64,000 bases of DNA from assembly GCA_012034655.1 (NCBI GenBank), contig JAAUOZ010000003.1, forward strand, positions 1-64,000. The letters run 5' to 3'. A model generated the notes under the pieces. It saw only the letters and a program-made list of their open reading frames with translations, ran no database searches and was not told where the DNA came from. Source of the DNA: Leptolyngbyaceae cyanobacterium CSU_1_3 (GTDB lineage Bacteria > Cyanobacteriota > Cyanobacteriia > Leptolyngbyales > Leptolyngbyaceae). Position numbers and translations under genes: made by a program. Shown here piece after piece: positions 1 through 9,062 of this stretch. Position 1 is the stretch's first letter; each line of letters starts with the position of its first letter.

Positions 1-56
1 GAAAGGTTGTTTTTGAAGGGTTTTAACCTCCTCAAAAATTCTTGACAGCCCCCTAG
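1..56 (-). repeat. MITE-like element, copy 1 (truncated by window edge)
   Basis: Read on the minus strand, this begins with a CTAG...CTGTCAAGAATT terminus and continues into a GGTTnAAACCC core. Both match the two complete copies at 12885-12982 and 57189-57287. Only one end is visible, because the other end lies before position 1. It sits directly upstream of the gene at 222. Confidence 0.7.
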
Positions 57-221
57 AGCGATGTTCTTGTGTTCAAGGCTAAGCCTCTGTAAGTTCGCTT
101 GTTATACTGAGGAAGTTCATCAAAACATCATAAATTGCAGCGTTAATTCAGTCTATGGATTTGCGCCGAACCTGCAAGATTTTTGAGGAATGCCCTTTCA
201 GTTCAATGTTCTATTTTAAGA

Positions 222-650
222 ATGCGAGATAGAAGCGATCGCTTTCAAGTTCAGACTGCTCCTCTGTCCCCAAAGCGGCCAAAGCGACTTGGGATGTACT
301 TAATCGAGGCAGGGCTGATCACGCCGGCCCAAATTGACGTGGCGCTGAATGATCAGAAAATCATGGCTGATATGCGTTTTGGTGAAGTTTTGGTGGCCAG
401 GGGTTGGATCAAGCAGCAAACACTAGATTATTTATTCAAAAAAATCATTGAACCCGAACAACAAGCTGCCAAACAGGAACGATCGCAGCTTACCACTCCT
501 CCCTCGCAAGCAAATTCGGCACGAGAGCATGTAACCACGCCCCCCAACCCCTCCAAAACGACAAATTCGGGTTTAGATGGGCTGGGCAACGATCGCAAGT
601 CTCTGCCCTCTGTTCAAAAGAAAGATGGTGGCGTGAGTTGGGTGGGCTAA
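222..650 (+). CDS. Small protein with T2SSE_N/MshEN-like domain
   Basis: The product is about 142 residues from ATG 222; a TTG at 183 in the same frame would add 13. The central part (about residues 23-75) has the pattern LGxYLIEAGLITPAQIDVAL...RFGEVLVARGWI. This is the two-helix bundle also found at the N-terminus of type II secretion/pilus ATPases (GspE, PilB, MshE), which in MshE binds c-di-GMP. No ATPase domain follows. The C-terminal half is Pro/Ser/Thr/Asn-rich and probably disordered. Stand-alone proteins of this type are common in cyanobacteria, and their function is not known to me. A role in type IV pili or nucleotide signalling is inference only. The gene is convergent with the VWA gene at 756-2007. 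Confidence 0.75.
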   Translation: MRDRSDRFQVQTAPLSPKRPKRLGMYLIEAGLITPAQIDVALNDQKIMADMRFGEVLVARGWIKQQTLDYLFKKIIEPEQQAAKQERSQLTTPPSQANSAREHVTTPPNPSKTTNSGLDGLGNDRKSLPSVQKKDGGVSWVG

Positions 651-685
651 AGGCTGAAGAGATTTCTAGCCAACAGATTCGCTAT

Positions 686-729
686 CTTCGACTTCGCTGG
701 GGGCGTAAGCTGGCTGAGCGAAGTCGAAG
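686..729. repeat. Hairpin repeat, 13-bp perfect stem (family A)
   Basis: The arms CTTCGACTTCGCT (686-698) and AGCGAAGTCGAAG (717-729) are exact inverse complements around an 18-nt loop. A related copy lies at 12734-12777 with its loop in the opposite orientation, and shared flanking bases (GAGATTTCTAGC) extend the similarity. It lies between two convergent genes, so it could act as a bidirectional transcription stop, although there is no clean T-tract. Confidence 0.75.
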
Positions 730-755
730 GGCAAATATCGGAGAGTAAAATCTTT

Positions 756-2007
756 TTAGGGTTCTTCTACTTGCAATGTCGTTTTCGACACAAGGCGAGT
801 CTTTTTCTTGTCTGATTCCGAAAGCTCTTCGCCTGCCTGAAGCCGCGTTGCGCTGGTTTGGAGGACGGTTGCGGCTCCTTGATCCCCCCATTGTGAGGGC
901 AGTCTTGGCGGCAGTTTGAAGCATGGTTGCGGCCCCCGCCCGATCGCCCTGTTGCAATTTTGCCTCTGCAATCTGGGTCTGCCGATATTTGGCCAACGCC
1001 AGAATATGGTTCTGCACTTCGGGATTGGGTGCAGGCTGAAAGGTCGTCATCGCTGAGACTTCGATCGGGAAGGGTTCCGAAAGCAATGCTTCTTGCCCCA
1101 ACGCAGGATCGTCATAGCGGATCTGAACTGTAGCGATCGTCTGCTGACCGACGGGCAGTTGCCCCACATAGAGATTTGCCAACACAATTCGAGGGGCATC
1201 TATCATCAAATCGCCCAAGCGCACCACGATCCCCGATCCTTCGGGTTGAGCAAATAGCTCGATCGCATCAGGAACCACTTGCGCGATCGGCTTGAGTTCG
1301 GCTAGGCGAGCGCCGGGGGCAATCGACAGTAGCAAATGAGCATTGGTCAAACCCACCGACTGGATGCGATCGAACAGCCGACTAAACTCATGCACCGCCT
1401 GGTCAGGTTGCTCAATAAAAGACAGCGCTCCGCCGCCTGCATCGGCAATTTTTTCGAGCACGTCTTGATTCCACGCATCTCCAAATCCTAATGTATTCAG
1501 CGTCAAATTGTAGCCTGTAGCCAGTTGGGCAAGCTTGAGGCAGCGATCGTTGTCGCCATGCTCATTTTCGCCATCGGTCAACAGAAACGCTTGAGAAACG
1601 GCCTCCTTTTTGCCTTTTGCTAACTCCTCAATGCCCAAGCGTAACCCTTCATCGATCGCCGTTCCTCCGGCTGCCTCTAACTGCTGAAGTGGAATTCGCA
1701 ACCGGCTGGGATCGTCGATCACCTGATTGGCAACCAACACTTTGGCTTTGTGGTTGAAGGTGACGATCGAGATCCGATCCCCCGGTGATAGTTTCTCAAT
1801 TAATCGCTGGGCCGCCTGCTTGACCGTAGAGAGCGATCGACCTTCCATTGAGCCGCTCTGATCCAAAATCAGGCAGAGGTTGAGCGGAACCGTGCGACCG
1901 ATCGAATCTGGGATTGCGGCAATCGAGATCGCAACCTGACGCTGGCTGTTGCCCTGGGTCGCATCGACATGAGCGTCACTGAGAATACACTTCAAGCCAA
2001 CTTGCAT
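756..2007 (-). CDS. VWA-domain protein (frameshifted in a G6 run)
   Basis: This is a von Willebrand factor A protein of about 416 residues. The MIDAS metal site is visible as DQSGSME near residue 49, with the later Thr (GGTAIDEG) and Asp (LTDGENEHGD) elements. The N-terminal VWA domain is followed by a beta-rich region and a C-terminal helical segment. As written, the frame is lost at a run of six C on the plus strand (884-889) and then reads into the hairpin repeat, ending at 682. With five bases in the run the frame continues GDQGAATVLQTSATRLQAGE to a stop at 756, which is the usual ending of cyanobacterial VWA proteins of this type. I therefore give 756 as the true end. These proteins usually bind protein partners through a divalent metal; the partner is unknown. 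The gene is divergent from the Clp cluster. Confidence 0.8.
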
Positions 2008-2261
2008 AGCGAAAAAAGAAGGATGACAGGGGATTCGATCGAATACCTACACCCTACCTCAGCTTGATTCCGCACGCATAGCCGAGTTGGCGACAGAAAT
2101 TTTGACCCGGAGGAATTTTGAGAGCAACCTGCCTGTCTCGCCGCGCCACTTCTCAAGCATTTTCTCCGTTCGGTTCTCTCGACTTTGGGTATCCGTTGTG
2201 TCCGTCTCAGGTCACGTTAAGATAAGGAGAACAGTGGCACTCTTGAGGCAGACCGCACCCT

Positions 2262-2948
2262 ATGAATTTACCCACTAAGGCTATTCAATCGACAAACTAC
2301 GGCGATGCCTACTATCGGACACCGCCGCCTGACCTAGCTTCACTACTGTTAAAAGAACGCATCGTCTATCTAGGCGGCCCCCTGCACTCGATCGATGAAT
2401 ATCGCCGCAACCCCGGTCAAGATATTACGCGATTGATCATTGCTCAGTTGCTGTACCTACAGTTTGACGATCCAGAAAAGCCCATTCTGTTTTACATCAA
2501 CTCAACGGGCACGTCTTGGCAGGGCGAAACGATCGGGTTTGAGACCGAAGCGTTTGCAGTGGCTGACACCTTGAGCTACATCAAGCCGCCAGTCTACACG
2601 ATCTGCGTCGGTCAAGCCGTAGGAACTGCCGCCATGATTCTCTCTGCGGGCACAAAGGGCTATCGAGCCAGCCTGCCCAACGCTACGATCGTCCTCAACC
2701 AGCCCAAATCTGGAACCCGTGGACAGGCAACTGACATTCAGATTCGCGCCAAAGAAGTGCTAGAAAATCGAGCCGCAATTTTGGATATTCTGTCCAAAAA
2801 CACAGGGCAGCCGATCGAGAAAATCATCAAAGACACCGATCGTACCTTCTATCTCACGCCCCAAGAAGCCAAAGAATATGGGCTGATCGATCGCGTTCTC
2901 GAAAGCACCAAGGATCTGCCAAAACCTCTGCCTGCTTTAGCTATATAA
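2262..2948 (+). CDS. clpR: ClpR, inactive ClpP-family subunit
   Basis: This is a ClpP-fold protein of 228 residues. The position of the nucleophilic Ser is Gly121 (VGQAVGTAAM) and the catalytic His is Asn146 (VLNQPKSG), so it cannot hydrolyse peptides alone. In cyanobacteria and plastids, ClpR assembles with ClpP3 into a mixed heptameric ring that docks on ClpC. The N-terminus (YYRTPPPDLASLLLKERIVY) is typical of cyanobacterial ClpR. A 24-bp spacer leads to a second inactive paralogue, then to the active subunit, so all three are likely co-transcribed. The spacer repeats part of the next spacer (see 2944 and 3595). Confidence 0.93.
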   Translation: MNLPTKAIQSTNYGDAYYRTPPPDLASLLLKERIVYLGGPLHSIDEYRRNPGQDITRLIIAQLLYLQFDDPEKPILFYINSTGTSWQGETIGFETEAFAVADTLSYIKPPVYTICVGQAVGTAAMILSAGTKGYRASLPNATIVLNQPKSGTRGQATDIQIRAKEVLENRAAILDILSKNTGQPIEKIIKDTDRTFYLTPQEAKEYGLIDRVLESTKDLPKPLPALAI

Positions 2949-2958
2949 CTGGTTGTTC
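2944..2958 (+). repeat. Direct repeat after first clp gene (copy 1)
   Basis: The 15-mer TATAACTGGTTGTTC spans the stop codon of the first clp gene and recurs exactly at 3595-3609 across the stop codon of the second. Identity in non-coding bases marks a tandem duplication of the gene end. Confidence 0.9.
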
Positions 2959-2972
2959 GTTGGATTGAATGG

Positions 2973-3599
2973 ATGCAAGTTCCCTATCGCCTTCCTGGCA
3001 GCCAATATGTTCAGTGGGTTGACATCTATACCCGCATGGCGTTTGAGCGCATCGTCTTTCTCGACGAAGAGATTGACGACAACTTTGCCAACTTCGTAGT
3101 TGCGCTACTGCTTTCCCTCTCTTCCGAGGACGCAGTAAAGCCTATCTACATCTACATCAATTCTCCCGGTGAGCGCATGGGCGGCACGTCTTCGCTCATC
3201 GCCAGTCTGGCCATCTATGACACCATGCGCCACCTCAAAGCGCCGATTCATACCATCTGTTTGGGGCAAGCCGTGGGAACCGCTGCCATGCTTCTGTCTT
3301 CGGGCACGAAAGGGTCTCGCTTCAGTCTACCCAACGCCGAAATTGTGCTGTCTCAGCAATTTGGGCGTACCCGTGGTCAGGCTAGCGACATTCAGATCGA
3401 TGCCAAAAAGATAGTAGACGATCGCACCAAGTTTCTCGAAATCCTGTCTAGCAACACCGGGCAGCCCCCCGAAAAACTTGCCAAAGACATAGACCGTCGT
3501 CTCTACTTCACCCCCCAAGAAGCCAAAGAATACGGGCTGATTGACCGAGTTCTTGAAAGCTCGAAGGAACTACCCAAACAGATTCCTGCCTCCGTATAA
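2973..3599 (+). CDS. Second inactive ClpP-family subunit, ClpP3/ClpR mosaic
   Basis: The product has 208 residues. The Ser position is Gly102 (LGQAVGTAAM) and the His position is Ser127 (VLSQQFGR), so the catalytic dyad is gone. The first 35 or so residues ([19 protein letters not shown]) follow the ClpP encoded next door. From about residue 80 onward the protein follows the upstream ClpR, including the C-terminal [17 protein letters not shown]. This suggests a mosaic formed by recombination between neighbours. It presumably joins the ClpP3/R ring as an extra structural subunit or replaces ClpR under some condition; that is inference. It shares an operon with the genes on either side. Confidence 0.88.
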   Translation: MQVPYRLPGSQYVQWVDIYTRMAFERIVFLDEEIDDNFANFVVALLLSLSSEDAVKPIYIYINSPGERMGGTSSLIASLAIYDTMRHLKAPIHTICLGQAVGTAAMLLSSGTKGSRFSLPNAEIVLSQQFGRTRGQASDIQIDAKKIVDDRTKFLEILSSNTGQPPEKLAKDIDRRLYFTPQEAKEYGLIDRVLESSKELPKQIPASV

Positions 3600-3609
3600 C
3601 TGGTTGTTC
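3595..3609 (+). repeat. Direct repeat after second clp gene (copy 2)
   Basis: Exact second copy of the 15-mer at 2944-2958, again spanning the TAA stop. Confidence 0.9.
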
Positions 3610-3637
3610 ATTTTAAACCTACCCCACCCCTTGATCT

Positions 3638-4234
3638 ATGCCAATCGGTACTCCCAAAGTTCCCTATCGCCTTCCTGGTAGCTCCTATGAGCAGTGGATC
3701 GATATTTATCAGCGTCTCAGCCTAGAACGGATTATTTTCTTGAGCCAAGAAGTAGACGATGGCATTGCGAACGCGATCGTCGCTTCCATGCTTTACCTTG
3801 ATTCTGAAGATCCAGGAAAACCAATCTCGCTCTACATCAACTCGCCGGGCGGCTCCGTCACCGCAGGTATGGCCATCTACGACACCATGCAGCACATCAA
3901 GTCTGATGTGGTGACGATCTGCGTCGGCCTTGCCGCGTCGATGGGGGCTTTTCTCCTGGCAGCGGGAACCAAGGGCAAAAGATTTGCCCTTCCCCATGCC
4001 CGAATTATGATTCACCAACCCCTCGGTGGGACGGGGCGCAGCCAGGCCAGCGACATCGAAATTGAGGCTAAAGAAATCCTCAGAATCCGTCACCATTTGA
4101 ACACGATTTTGTCCGATCGCAGTGGGCAACCCCTCTCCAAAATCGAGAAAGACACCGATCGAGACTACTTTTTGTCGGCAGCAGAGGCAAAAGAGTATGG
4201 CTTAATCGACAAAGTGATTGAATCGGTTAACTAG
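3638..4234 (+). CDS. clpP: ClpP, ATP-dependent Clp protease proteolytic subunit (ClpP3 type)
   Basis: This is a 198-residue serine protease subunit with an intact nucleophile Ser101 ([17 protein letters not shown]) and His126 (MIHQPLGG). The Asp lies in the [19 protein letters not shown] segment. With Clp/Hsp100 ATPases it degrades unfolded or tagged proteins. Position after clpR and the [12 protein letters not shown] start support assignment to the ClpP3 branch, which forms mixed rings with ClpR. It is the last gene of a three-gene clp cluster, 38 bp after its neighbour, and the only one of the three able to catalyse. Confidence 0.95.
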   Translation: MPIGTPKVPYRLPGSSYEQWIDIYQRLSLERIIFLSQEVDDGIANAIVASMLYLDSEDPGKPISLYINSPGGSVTAGMAIYDTMQHIKSDVVTICVGLAASMGAFLLAAGTKGKRFALPHARIMIHQPLGGTGRSQASDIEIEAKEILRIRHHLNTILSDRSGQPLSKIEKDTDRDYFLSAAEAKEYGLIDKVIESVN

Positions 4235-4367
4235 TGGGAATCTTAAAAAAGTGTCATACTCAGTTGGCACAATGTTCCCATTGAGGAGTAGCTCGGTGCG
4301 CTCCCATTCCTGCCATACTCTGACTTCATTAGCAGAATTCTCAGCAGTTCTGCTTTTTTCATATTGA

Positions 4368-5009
4368 ATGAACATCGCAGACTGCTATCGATTATTGGGG
4401 CTGAGAACGGGAGCCTCCTACGAGGAGGTCAAGGCTGCCTATCGGCGTTTGGCAAGGCAGCTTCACCCAGACATCAACCCCAACGATCAAAAATCCAAAG
4501 AAAAGTTTATCCAGGTTAACGAGGCTTACCGATTTTTACTGAGTGTTGTCAGCCCGATCGGTATTCGTGAGGCTGCAGTTTCCCCCAAGTCATCTACCTC
4601 GCCTCAACCTGCAAGCCCTCCCCCGCCAAAGGTTACGATTAGTCGCAAACCACAACCGCCCAAGTCTCAGTCGGCCTCCTCCAGTGCCGATCTATCGTTT
4701 ATTGATCAGCAACTAAAGCAAGCTTCCTACGAACAGTTACAAATCCTTCTGAGAAGTAAGCGATTTCCCCGTTCGATCGCCCTGGTGGAAGGCTTAGCAC
4801 AGCGCCTACCCACCGATCCAGAGATTCGTCAGTGGCAGGCCATTGCCTACCAGCGTTGGGGGCATCACCTGATTCAAGAAAAGCAGTTTGACAAAGCTCG
4901 ACTCTACCTTAAAAAAGCCCTCCGAACTGATCCCCACAATCGATCGCTCTGGGGCGAGGTCGAACGAGACTTTCGCCGCCTTGAACAACTCACATACCAA
5001 AAAAAATAG
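4368..5009 (+). CDS. J-domain protein with C-terminal TPR-like region
   Basis: The product has 213 residues. An N-terminal J domain (about residues 4-62) carries the HPD tripeptide at 33-35, which stimulates Hsp70/DnaK ATPase. A Pro/Ser-rich linker (about 70-115) follows. A helical C-terminus resembles TPR repeats (QAIAYQRWGHHLIQEKQFDKARLYLKKAL). There is no G/F-rich region or zinc-finger domain, so this is a type III J protein rather than DnaJ itself. Its location after the Clp cluster suggests a protein-quality-control neighbourhood, but 133 bp separate it from clpP. Confidence 0.88.
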   Translation: MNIADCYRLLGLRTGASYEEVKAAYRRLARQLHPDINPNDQKSKEKFIQVNEAYRFLLSVVSPIGIREAAVSPKSSTSPQPASPPPPKVTISRKPQPPKSQSASSSADLSFIDQQLKQASYEQLQILLRSKRFPRSIALVEGLAQRLPTDPEIRQWQAIAYQRWGHHLIQEKQFDKARLYLKKALRTDPHNRSLWGEVERDFRRLEQLTYQKK

Positions 5010-5489
5010 CTGTCAATGGCAGGATAACGCCGGCCAGATCTCCTACTAGATCAACGATTCCCCAGGAGTTGAAGGCTCAACCTAGAAGACGGGAGCCTTA
5101 CCCTTTTCTTCCTTTCTACGCAGCAATGCCAAAAAAAGAACTGCTGCCTGTCTACCACTTTGCCCAGTTTGAGGTTAGCCCTAGGGCCGTTCTCCAAGAA
5201 CGATCCGTGGAGGGGGGATGCTTTTCTCACGTCCCTTTGGTATAGTATAGACACAGACAAATAGCTACTAAGTAAGGATCAATAACTAACCTTAGTTAGC
5301 AATCCTCACGGAAGTTAGCTTGAATCAATCTCTGGTCATTAGCATCTTTAAATCATCAATCTCCTTCATAAAATTTCTCCTTCAAACACGCTAATAGTTG
5401 AACTTTGAGTCGGATCTAGCCGTGTGTCTTTCAACACACTTGCTTAGTAACAGTATGCTTATCCACTTGAAAGCTACGGGGTTTTCCGA
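5010..5489. other. Gene-poor spacer before the RsbW-like gene
   Basis: I see no convincing gene here. A small palindrome (TAACTAACCTTAGTTA, about 5283-5299) has 7-bp arms and could be a binding site upstream of the gene at 5490. A TATAGTATAG stretch near 5239-5248 resembles a -10 region. A minus-strand reading frame of 69 codons has no family features and I do not call it. Confidence 0.5.
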
Positions 5490-5939
5490 GTGATTGCGAT
5501 TTCACCTCGTCCTATGGGACGCAACTGGAACACGGTTAGTTTTGCTTCAACTCTTTACTTGATCCCTATTTTGGATCTCTTGCTGTCAAAGGTTCCAAAC
5601 CAGTGGCAAGCGGAAGTCAGGTTGGGTCTACAAGAGGCGCTTGTCAATGCTGCGAAGCATGGAAACAACCTAGATCCTTGCAAAAAAGTCCTGGTACATT
5701 TTTCGATAGTCGCTGATCAGTGTTGGTGGGTGATCTCAGATCAGGGAGATGGGTTTGCTCCGCCCGAAGTTTGCACCGAGCAAGAACCCCCTCGATTACC
5801 CTGTGACGATCGAGATTGCGGACGAGGGTTGTATATTCTTCATCAAATATTTGACGAAGTGCAGTGGAATAATCAAGGAACAGAGTTGAGGCTTTGTAAG
5901 CAAGTTAAAAAGGTATCTCGATTGCCTATGGTACTTTAG
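5490..5939 (+). CDS. RsbW-like ATP-binding anti-sigma regulatory protein
   Basis: This 149-residue protein is a stand-alone GHKL/HATPase_c domain. The N box is EALVNAAKHGN, the G1 box is VISDQGDGF and the G2 box is CGRGLYILHQIFDEV. Proteins of this size are usually serine kinases of anti-anti-sigma factors or anti-sigma factors (RsbW/SpoIIAB type) working in partner-switch stress signalling. The start is GTG 5490; no strong ribosome site is visible. No sigma factor, STAS or PP2C partner lies nearby, so the partner is unknown. Confidence 0.85.
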   Translation: MIAISPRPMGRNWNTVSFASTLYLIPILDLLLSKVPNQWQAEVRLGLQEALVNAAKHGNNLDPCKKVLVHFSIVADQCWWVISDQGDGFAPPEVCTEQEPPRLPCDDRDCGRGLYILHQIFDEVQWNNQGTELRLCKQVKKVSRLPMVL

Positions 5940-6505
5940 TACCAATTCAAAATTTTGTCAAGGTCGAGCATGATTCGACCTGGGTTGTCCAATGGGGGTA
6001 GCAATAGGGTTGAGACCCGAACGACTCACGCAGCCGTTACACCCAAAACATTCTGTGTCATTAGGTCAAAGGCACACTGGGCCGAGTGATTTTTAGCACG
6101 AAGCAACTTTGTAGATGGCTTCGCCGTCTGCGAATTAGTGCAGCAAGGCTGAATGCAAAGTTAAAACGCCAAGCACATTTAGCTTTGGGGAATTTAGTGC
6201 TGTTTAGTGATCTCCACCCTGATGGGGCAGTGGTTGTCCAAAAGTGGTTCGTTAAAATTAGTAATTCGTCAAAAAATACTTAATGATTGAATAACTCTAA
6301 CAATGCAGTGCCCCATCCCCCATTTCAAGCTCACAAATTTGGAACCGATCGCCCACTTAAGGTAATCGAGCCTGTAATCGAGAGCCTCGATCGATACTGA
6401 ACGTTAATTTCGTCTAGGGTGTTGCTATTGCTGAGGTTTTTGCTATCTTGGCAAGGCACAAATCTGCACCCATGACCTCTCAGGAAACTTTATCCCAATC
6501 ACCCC
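5940..6505. other. Gene-free spacer
   Basis: No supported gene. After the RsbW-like gene there is a small hairpin (AGGTCGA...TCGACCT, about 5961-5981) without a T-tract. A 65-codon plus-strand frame near 6086-6283 is basic and has no recognisable pattern, so it is not called. The region could carry a small RNA, but I see no family signature. Confidence 0.45.
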
Positions 6506-6709
6506 ATGCAAACAAAGAAACTGGAGCTACTTCTTTTAGCAGGTTGCTCTTGCCTACTGACGTTGTTGTGTCAACCGATCGCCGCTGCCGTGACGGCATC
6601 CTCTACAACACCCAGCACGGTGATGCAGACTTCCGCTCACCTAGAAAGCGCATCCTGTAAGAGCAACTTTCAGAGCAAGCTAACCAATGCAAAGCGCAAC
6701 CGTGATTAG
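6506..6709 (+). CDS. Possible small secreted peptide
   Basis: A 67-residue frame begins with two lysines, then a strongly hydrophobic stretch (LELLLLAGCSCLLTLLCQPIAAA) ending in an AxA-like signal-peptidase site, followed by a short Ser/Thr-rich and basic tail. The pattern fits a secreted peptide or the surviving front of a longer exported protein. There is no good ribosome site, and the 3' end overlaps the convergent gene at 6706 by 4 bp. I recognise no family, and it may be chance. Confidence 0.35.
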   Translation: MQTKKLELLLLAGCSCLLTLLCQPIAAAVTASSTTPSTVMQTSAHLESASCKSNFQSKLTNAKRNRD

Positions 6710-7038
6710 GTTTCAGCATTCATTGACGATCGCTGCGGTTTGTGATTTTCGCAGGGAGGCGCAGAGATAGAGCGATCGAGCCAGCCACTAGCTTGTTGTA
6801 GCCTCAAGAGCGCTTCTTCAGGCTGATCCTTGAGCAAAAAAATCAGCGCCACGGCAGCCTGTTCGCGAGCACGAGACTTGCGATCGTTTTTGAGCCGATG
6901 CCAGTCTCGATCTGTGATCGTCAGTTTTTCTGAAAGTGCTTGCGCTAATTCTAAAGCGCTCAACTCAGTCAGCTTAGGGATGGATTGAGTCTGATTGGCT
7001 GGGTTAGGTTGTATCGCTTGAATTGTAGAATCTGACAT
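6706..7038 (-). CDS. Conserved cyanobacterial protein (DUF6439-like)
   Basis: The start is taken at ATG 7038, giving 110 residues. The same frame is open further upstream, but that part runs through the oppositely oriented gene at 7095. The core is helical and acidic/basic mixed: ELSALELAQALSEKLTITD, then WHRLKNDRKSRAREQAAVAL and LLKDQPEEALLRLQQASGWL. This resembles a short family seen across cyanobacteria, which I tentatively equate with DUF6439; function unknown. It starts head-to-head with the coiled-coil gene at 7095, leaving only 56 bp for two promoters. Confidence 0.7.
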   Translation of the reverse strand: MSDSTIQAIQPNPANQTQSIPKLTELSALELAQALSEKLTITDRDWHRLKNDRKSRAREQAAVALIFLLKDQPEEALLRLQQASGWLDRSISAPPCENHKPQRSSMNAET

Positions 7039-7094
7039 AGAAGAAAGGAGTGGGTAAAATAGGTTGTCTACCGATACCCCTATCCTACGCTGGC

Positions 7095-7532
7095 ATGGAG
7101 CCGTCTCACCCCCCCGATCGTGTGCCACCCAATCCCCATCTAGAGTTTGAGCAGTCTCTTCAAGCTGTGGAGCGATCGCTGCAAGACCTGAAAGAACGTC
7201 ATGTTCAGATTCAGCGAGACCAATCCCAGCAAGCGATTTTGGAGACAAGATTGCAGCAGCTACAAGGGCAGCCAGATCAGGGCAAATCTTCTGAGCTTCA
7301 ATTAGAATTACGGAAGATTGAACAGCAGCTAGAAGAACTAGAAGTTAGCCTAGAGAGCCGTCTATTTTCGTGGGCAGGGTTCAAAGAAGTCTTCTGGCAA
7401 GCGGCTCGATTTGGCGGCCTTGGTATTGTGGTGGGCTGGTCACTCGCGTTCTACAGTTTCAAGAATCTTCCCCCTGCGCCTTCTACATTTCAACCTTCTT
7501 CCACCTCACAACCTATCCCCCCATCTCCATGA
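7095..7532 (+). CDS. Coiled-coil protein with C-terminal membrane segment
   Basis: The product has 145 residues from ATG 7095; a GTG at 7050 in frame, preceded by AAGGAGTG, is an alternative start. Residues about 15-95 are a long Gln/Glu/Leu coiled coil (VERSLQDLKERHVQIQRDQ). A hydrophobic segment near residues 110-130 (FGGLGIVVGWSLAFYSF) and a Pro/Ser-rich tail follow. It is probably a membrane-anchored protein, widely present in cyanobacteria as a hypothetical. Its stop overlaps the asnS start in an ATGA arrangement, so the two are probably translationally coupled. Confidence 0.75.
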   Translation: MEPSHPPDRVPPNPHLEFEQSLQAVERSLQDLKERHVQIQRDQSQQAILETRLQQLQGQPDQGKSSELQLELRKIEQQLEELEVSLESRLFSWAGFKEVFWQAARFGGLGIVVGWSLAFYSFKNLPPAPSTFQPSSTSQPIPPSP

Positions 7533-8916
7533 CACGACGGATCGCAGAGCTACTACACAACGGTCAACCTGATGAGTCAGTCACCCTGCAAGGTTGGGTG
7601 CGAACAAAACGAGAGCAGAAGGGCTTTTCGTTTATTGAGGTAATGATGGGTCGTCGATGGCGGGGCTGCAAGTGGTGATCAATGACGACCTGCCAGAGTA
7701 CGAGACGATCGTCAAGCGGCTCGGCACGGGTGCATCGGTGCAGGTGAGGGGAACGCTTGTGCCTTCTCTGGGCAAAGGGCAGCGGATTGAAGTCAAGGCA
7801 GACTCGGTGACGGTGTATGGTGGGGCTGATGCCGAAACCTATCCGTTGCAGAAAAAGCGGCATTCCTTCGAGTTTCTGCGGGAGATCGGGCACTTACGAT
7901 CGCGCACCAACACCTTTGGAGCCGTTTTTCGGGTTCGCAATGCCTGCGCGACTGCAATTCACCAGTTTTTTCAAGAAAGAGGGTTTCTCTGGGTACACAC
8001 GCCCATCATTAGCGCGGGCGACTGTGAAGGGGCAGGGGAAATGTTCACGGTCACGAGTCTAGATCTTAAAAAAGTGCCGATGACTTCTGATCAAGCCATT
8101 GATTACAGCAAAGACTTTTTTGGGAAGCCTGCCTATTTGACGGTGAGTGGGCAGCTAGAAGCCGAAATCATGGCGATGGCGTTTAGCAATGTTTATACCT
8201 TTGGTCCCACGTTTCGGGCAGAAAACTCAAATACATCCCGTCACTTAGCAGAGTTTTGGATGGTTGAGCCAGAAATAGCGTTCTGCGATCTAGAGGGTGA
8301 CATGGATCTAGCAGAGGCGTTTCTCAAGTCTATTTTTTCCTACGTGATGGAGCATTGCCCCGAAGATATTCAGTTTTTCAACGATCGCATTGACAATTCA
8401 GTTTTGGCGACCGCCAGCAACATCATTGACAACGAGTTTGAGCGATTAACCTACACCGATGCGATCGCGTGGTTGGAAAAGTGCGATCGTCGCTTCGAGT
8501 ACCCCGTCGAGTGGGGACTAGATCTGCAATCTGAGCACGAACGCTATTTGGCGGAAGAATTATTCAAAAGACCTGTGATCGTCACAGACTACCCCACCCA
8601 AATCAAAGCATTCTATATGCGTTTGAGTGATGACGAGAAAACCGTTCGAGCGATGGATATTCTCGCTCCAAAAATTGGCGAAATTATCGGCGGTTCTCAG
8701 CGAGAAGAACGCCTGGATGTTTTAGAACGACGAATCAAAGCCCAAGGTCTAAATGTTGAAGATTACTGGTGGTATTTGGACTTGCGACGGTATGGCACGG
8801 TTCCCCACGCTGGCTTTGGCTTAGGGTTTGAGCGATTGGTACAGTTTATGACAGGGATGGGCAATATTCGAGATGTGATTCCGTTCCCTAGAGCGCCTTT
8901 AAGTATTGAGTTCTAA
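7529..8916 (+). CDS. asnS: Asparaginyl-tRNA synthetase (single-base frameshift near 7641)
   Basis: Class IIb synthetase charging tRNA-Asn, 462 residues when repaired. The N-terminal OB-fold anticodon-binding domain begins [19 protein letters not shown]. The class II motifs are visible: motif 2 around [21 protein letters not shown] and motif 3 at [15 protein letters not shown]. As written, the frame breaks after GFSFIEV near 7641: one base is missing before AATGATGGG, and the rest continues from [14 protein letters not shown]. With the base restored the length is normal, and no other copy lies in the window. Because the gene is normally essential, the break is more likely a sequence error than a real loss. 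The start overlaps the preceding stop by ATGA. Confidence 0.92.
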
Positions 8917-9062
8917 GAAAATTGGAGCAAAAGAACTAAAAACATGGAGCGCAAATTTGGCTTTTGCCAATATTGCCTCCAGAACGTTCACTCTGATGAA
9001 AACGCTGTTGTGCGCGATCGTGTGCGATCGTGTGCGCTCAGCCCGGTAGCCCATCAAAGGCA

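Noticed and set aside
682-755. C-terminal tail of the VWA frame down to 682
   Set aside because: It arises from the indel and reads through the hairpin repeat; the conserved ending is in the other frame.
5051-5260. Minus-strand 69-codon frame after the J-TPR gene
   Set aside because: No start site, unusual composition and no repeat or domain; treated as chance.
6086-6283. 65-codon plus-strand frame in the spacer before asnS neighbours
   Set aside because: Basic, no ribosome site and no recognisable pattern; the region may be non-coding RNA but nothing supports it.
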